From the NCBI GenBank assembly GCA_024636075.1, contig JAGXHS010000004.1, forward strand, positions 1 to 16,265: a stretch of 16,265 nucleotides of DNA, read 5' to 3'. Below the pieces are notes generated by a model. That model was not told where the DNA came from. It saw only the letters and a program-made list of their open reading frames with translations, and made no database searches. Position 1 is the first letter of the stretch; each line of letters begins with the position of its first letter. The translations under genes and the position numbers were made by a program. This DNA comes from Propionibacteriaceae bacterium (GTDB lineage Bacteria; Actinomycetota; Actinomycetes; Propionibacteriales; Propionibacteriaceae). Positions 14,105 to 16,265 of this stretch are shown piece by piece.

Positions 14105-14551
14105 TCAGGCGGCGACGGTCTCCACGTTGATGTGGGCGGTGACTGCGTCATTCAGCTTGATGCCTACGGTGTGGGTACCGACGGTCTTGATCGGCTTGGC
14201 GATCTCGATCGAACGCTTGTCCAGTGCAGGGCCACCCGCCTTCTTGACGGCTTGGGCCACGTCAGCAGGAGTGACAGCGCCGAACAGTTTGCCGGAGTCC
14301 CCGGCACGCACCAAGAGCCGCACGGACAGCGCCTCGAGCTGCTCACGGACCTGGTTTGCGTGCTCGACGCCACGGATCTCGCGGGCGTCACGCGCCCGCT
14401 TGATTCCGTCGATCTGCGTCTCTGTGCCACGGGTCCAGCGGATCGCGGCGCCCTGCCGCAGCAGGTAGTTGCGACCGTAGCCGTCCTTGACCTCGACGAC
14501 GTCACCTGCGACGCCCAGCTTTTCCACGGGTGCGGTGAGAATGAGCTTCAT
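14105..14551 (-). CDS. rplI: 50S ribosomal protein L9
   Basis: L9 is a two-domain protein of the large subunit that binds 23S rRNA near the L1 stalk and helps maintain reading frame. The 148-residue sequence starts MKLILTAPVEKLGVAGDVVEVKDGYGRNYLLRQGAA, the canonical N-terminal rRNA-binding domain. A charged central helix (KRARDAREIRGVEHANQVREQLEAL) and a C-terminal domain ending in HTVGIKLNDAVTAHINVETVAA follow. The length is normal. The start is ATG 14551, with AAAGGA upstream. It is the last gene of the operon, 14 bases after rpsR. Confidence 0.98.
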   Translation of the reverse strand: MKLILTAPVEKLGVAGDVVEVKDGYGRNYLLRQGAAIRWTRGTETQIDGIKRARDAREIRGVEHANQVREQLEALSVRLLVRAGDSGKLFGAVTPADVAQAVKKAGGPALDKRSIEIAKPIKTVGTHTVGIKLNDAVTAHINVETVAA

Positions 14552-14565
14552 GATGAGGTCCTTTC

Positions 14566-14805
14566 TCAGCGCGCCGTGGAGGCGTAGGGCAGCAGGGCGA
14601 GTTCGCGAGCATTCTTGATGGCGATAGCCACCTTGCGCTGATCCTGGACCGACAGTCCAGTGACGCGACGGGCGCGGATCTTTCCACGCTCGGAAATGAA
14701 CTTCCGCAGGGTTGCGGTGTCCTTGTAGTCGACGTTGGCGACGCGAGTCGTCTTCACCGGAACGATCTTCTTCTTGTTCACAGGCTTGCGCTGTGGACCG
14801 GCCAT
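14566..14805 (-). CDS. rpsR: 30S ribosomal protein S18
   Basis: S18 binds the 30S platform as a dimer with S6. The 79-residue sequence contains VDYKDTATLRKFISERGKIRARRVTGL and RKVAIAIKNARELALLPY, the hallmark core and C-terminal helix of the family. It lacks the N-terminal zinc-type cysteines present in some actinobacterial S18 proteins, so it appears to be the zinc-independent form. ATG 14805 has GGAGAG seven bases upstream. The gene sits between ssb (119-base gap) and rplI (14-base gap). Confidence 0.98.
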   Translation of the reverse strand: MAGPQRKPVNKKKIVPVKTTRVANVDYKDTATLRKFISERGKIRARRVTGLSVQDQRKVAIAIKNARELALLPYASTAR

Positions 14806-14825
14806 TGTGGTGCTCTCCTTGTTCT

Positions 14826-14863
14826 AGGGGACTCAGTCCCCTGAAAGCCCGGCGTTCCGCCGG
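14826..14863 (-). promoter_or_regulatory. Two small hairpins in the ssb-rpsR gap
   Basis: AGGGGA/TCCCCT (14826-14842, five-base loop) and CCGGCG/CGCCGG (14849-14863, three-base loop) lie just upstream of rpsR. A five-bp stem, TGGTC/GACCA (14906-14920), directly follows the ssb stop. They may tune relative expression of ssb and rpsR as attenuator, processing or stability elements. None has a T-run. Confidence 0.35.
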
Positions 14864-14924
14864 AATGTGCCTTCCCGGATAGGGATGTGGATGGATGGAT
14901 GGAGTTGGTCAGAGCGACCAGTGA

Positions 14925-15464
14925 TCAGAACGGGGGCTCGTCGCTCTGGGCCTGGGCCCAGGGGTCGGTGCCGCCGCCGCGATTGTCCCCGCGGTTGTCA
15001 CCTGGGCTGTTGCCGGGGCCGTTTCCGCCCCCGGTGTTGCCCTGTGACCAGTTGGATCCGCCGCCGGACGAGCCGCCCTGCCAATTGCCGCCCCGTGAAC
15101 CCGAGGTCTTGGTGACCTTGGCGGTGGCGTACCTCAGGGAAGGACCGACTTCGTCGACATCGACCTCGAACACGGTGCGCTTGTCACCTTCGCGGGTTTC
15201 GTAGCTGCGTGACTTCAACCGTCCCGAGACGACGACCCGCATCCCCTTCGTGAGGGATTCGGCGACGTTCTCGGCGGCCTGACGCCACACCGAGCAGTTG
15301 AGGAACATGGCATCGCCATCGCGCCACTCGCTCGACTGACGGTCGAATGTGCGCGGGGTGGACGCCACGGTGAAACTGGCCACGGCCGCACCCGAGGGGG
15401 TGAAGCGCAGCTCCGGATCAGCGGTCAGATTGCCGACCAGTGTGATGGGTGTTTCGCCTGCCAT
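14925..15464 (-). CDS. ssb: Single-stranded DNA-binding protein
   Basis: SSB coats single-stranded DNA in replication, repair and recombination and recruits partner proteins through its C-terminal tip. The 179-residue protein has an N-terminal OB fold (about 1-115) that starts ETPITLVGNLTADPELRFTPSGAAVASF and includes MFLNCSVWRQAAENVAESLTKGMRVVVSGRL. A Gly/Ser/Asn/Gln-rich disordered linker (about 117-173) leads to the acidic tip DEPPF. Location between rpsF and rpsR is standard in bacteria. ATG 15464 has GGAG upstream. The 180-base gap to rpsF is longer than in many relatives and may hold a second promoter. Confidence 0.98.
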   Translation of the reverse strand: MAGETPITLVGNLTADPELRFTPSGAAVASFTVASTPRTFDRQSSEWRDGDAMFLNCSVWRQAAENVAESLTKGMRVVVSGRLKSRSYETREGDKRTVFEVDVDEVGPSLRYATAKVTKTSGSRGGNWQGGSSGGGSNWSQGNTGGGNGPGNSPGDNRGDNRGGGTDPWAQAQSDEPPF

Positions 15465-15644
15465 GTGTGTCTCCGTTGTCGGACGTGAGTGGATCGACGG
15501 TTGTCGGCTGCCAGCCTTGAGCTGACTCTACGGCCGTTCGCCGAGCTCCGTTGGGCAAGAGTGTTGCCCGGTTTGGTTGTGTGTTGTCCTTGGACGCCTT
15601 CATGCGGTGTCTCGCCAAAGAATGTCCTTCAGCGAGGTTTCACC

Positions 15645-15935
15645 TCAGTGGGCGTCGGGACGCATCACCTTGGTCCGCATGATCTGCTCGTCGATGGACA
15701 TGCGCCGGTCCATCTCCTTCACATCATCCGGGGCCGCGGTGAGGTTGATGACGACATAAATGCCTTCGGACTTCTTGTTGATCTCATAGGCGAGGCGGCG
15801 CTTGCCCCACAGATCGACCTTGTCCACCGCACCCTTGGCGTCGGTGACAATCTTTGTGTATTTCTCCACGAGCGGAGAAACCTGACGCTCGTCGACGTCG
15901 GGATCGATGATCATCATGATCTCGTAATTTCGCAT
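15645..15935 (-). CDS. rpsF: 30S ribosomal protein S6
   Basis: S6 pairs with S18 on the platform of the small subunit. The 96-residue protein begins MRNYEIMMIIDPDVDERQVSPLVEKY and contains VDLWGKRRLAYEINKKSEGIYVVINLTA, the family's RNA-binding ferredoxin-like fold. ATG 15935 is chosen because MRNYEIM is the conserved start; a longer in-frame start at 15983 would place the ribosome site within the gene. GGAGG (15948-15952) and GGAG nearer the start precede it. It is the first gene of the operon and probably subject to feedback through the leader described separately. Confidence 0.97.
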   Translation of the reverse strand: MRNYEIMMIIDPDVDERQVSPLVEKYTKIVTDAKGAVDKVDLWGKRRLAYEINKKSEGIYVVINLTAAPDDVKEMDRRMSIDEQIMRTKVMRPDAH

Positions 15936-15947
15936 GCGCGTACTCCA

Positions 15948-15992
15948 CCTCCTCTGGTCTCTGCGGCCATGAGTAGTTCCCATGGCAGGAGG
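15948..15992 (-). promoter_or_regulatory. Candidate S6:S18-binding leader RNA with bulged CCG
   Basis: In the rpsF leader (minus strand), TGCCATG (15987-15981) and CATGG (15971-15967) form a stem with a nine-base loop. CCG (15966-15964) is then unpaired, before CA (15963-15962) pairs with TG (15987-15986). Further out, CCTCC (15992-15988) is complementary to the GGAGG ribosome site (15952-15948). The known S6:S18 motif of bacterial rpsF leaders is a hairpin with a CCG-containing bulge, bound by the S6-S18 dimer to repress translation. The fit here is by eye; the outer helix is short and the consensus was not aligned. Confidence 0.42.
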
Positions 15993-16034
15993 GCGAATGC
16001 CTGGTCCGATCCAGATGGAACTGACCGAAGCGTC

Positions 16035-16065
16035 ATCCTATCTGCCCACGGGTACCGATGTCGAA
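16035..16065 (-). promoter_or_regulatory. Possible rpsF operon promoter
   Basis: On the minus strand TAGGAT (16040-16035) resembles an actinobacterial -10 box, and TTCGAC (16065-16060) may be the -35 box with a 19-base spacer. It would start transcription about 90 bases before rpsF, leaving room for the hairpin leader. The spacer is long and the assignment is tentative. Confidence 0.3.
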
Positions 16066-16145
16066 GTGGCAAGTTGGCTCAGCTCGAAGCGCCGGGGCCT
16101 CGACCGTGCCTGAGGTAGCTGCGTCTGCCGGGGCGGGTGGCTCCC

Positions 16146-16265
16146 TCAGCCGTTGTTGGCCGCGTAGTACTCGGCCATGGTGTCGGTGCGCAGGGCCTTG
16201 GCCAGCTCCGCCAGCTTCGCCTCGTCCACCTTCACGTAGGACTGCCCATCGGAGCTCGTCCCGAA
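16146..16265 (-). CDS. C-terminal 39 residues of an unidentified protein (partial)
   Basis: The minus strand reads in one frame from the right window edge to a TGA at 16148-16146 and ends in DTMAEYYAANNG. The tail DGQSYVKVDEAKLAELAKALRTDTM is a charged strand-helix segment. It resembles the extracellular C-termini of actinobacterial envelope proteins, such as LytR-CpsA-Psr or penicillin-binding proteins, which are often found next to rpsF, but 39 residues are not enough to decide. The gene runs in the same direction as the rpsF operon, with a 210-base gap between them that holds the leader and the possible promoter. Confidence 0.6.
   Translation of the reverse strand, partial: FGTSSDGQSYVKVDEAKLAELAKALRTDTMAEYYAANNG

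Noticed and set aside
14889..14903. GGAT tetranucleotide run after the ssb gene
   Set aside because: Fewer than four copies in a non-coding gap; too short to suggest phase variation.

Overview
The window is GC-rich, with short intergenic gaps, frequent GTG starts and purine-rich ribosome binding sites. The gene order rpsF-ssb-rpsR-rplI, the fused EIIBCA sugar permease, the DXP-independent pdxS-pdxT pair and a GCS2-type ligase together suggest a high-GC Gram-positive bacterium (Actinomycetota). I cannot name a genus. In several actinobacteria the rpsF-ssb-rpsR-rplI block lies within some tens of kilobases of oriC, so this may be origin-proximal sequence; that is inference.

Left part (1-4682). 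A medium-chain dehydrogenase/reductase gene enters from the left edge and looks broken by a small out-of-frame deletion. A divergent, AT-richer gap with repeat-type operator candidates separates it from a complete beta-glucoside-family PTS permease (EIIB-EIIC-EIIA in one chain). A 17-bp perfect hairpin ends that gene. Converging on it from the right is the pyridoxal phosphate synthase operon pdxS-pdxT.

Middle part (4683-9871). A gap with a 42-bp tandem repeat precedes a family 1 glycosyltransferase, followed by a small lipoprotein with two PepSY-like repeats. On the other strand lie a thioredoxin-fold lipoprotein with a Met/Asp-rich linker, a cytochrome P450 with an atypical I-helix, and a short-chain dehydrogenase. 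The P450 and thioredoxin genes may be co-transcribed. I see no single pathway linking these genes.

Right part (9872-16265), all on the minus strand. Paired DnaA-box-like sites lie between the short-chain dehydrogenase and a GCS2-family carboxylate-amine ligase. Upstream of the ligase come a PhnP-like metallo-beta-lactamase and a Gfo/Idh/MocA oxidoreductase with a cysteine cluster. The ribosomal/SSB operon follows (rpsF, ssb, rpsR, rplI), with a terminator after rplI. Its leader can fold into a hairpin with a bulged CCG and a sequestered ribosome binding site, which resembles the known S6:S18 autoregulatory RNA. The C-terminal 39 residues of an unidentified protein close the window.

Most of the window is ordinary chromosomal content. 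I found no transposase, CRISPR array, tRNA, rRNA or phage gene. The observations most worth checking are the candidate S6:S18 leader, the DnaA-box pair, the Met-rich thioredoxin lipoprotein, the Cys-cluster oxidoreductase, the 42-bp tandem repeat and the disrupted gene at the left edge.
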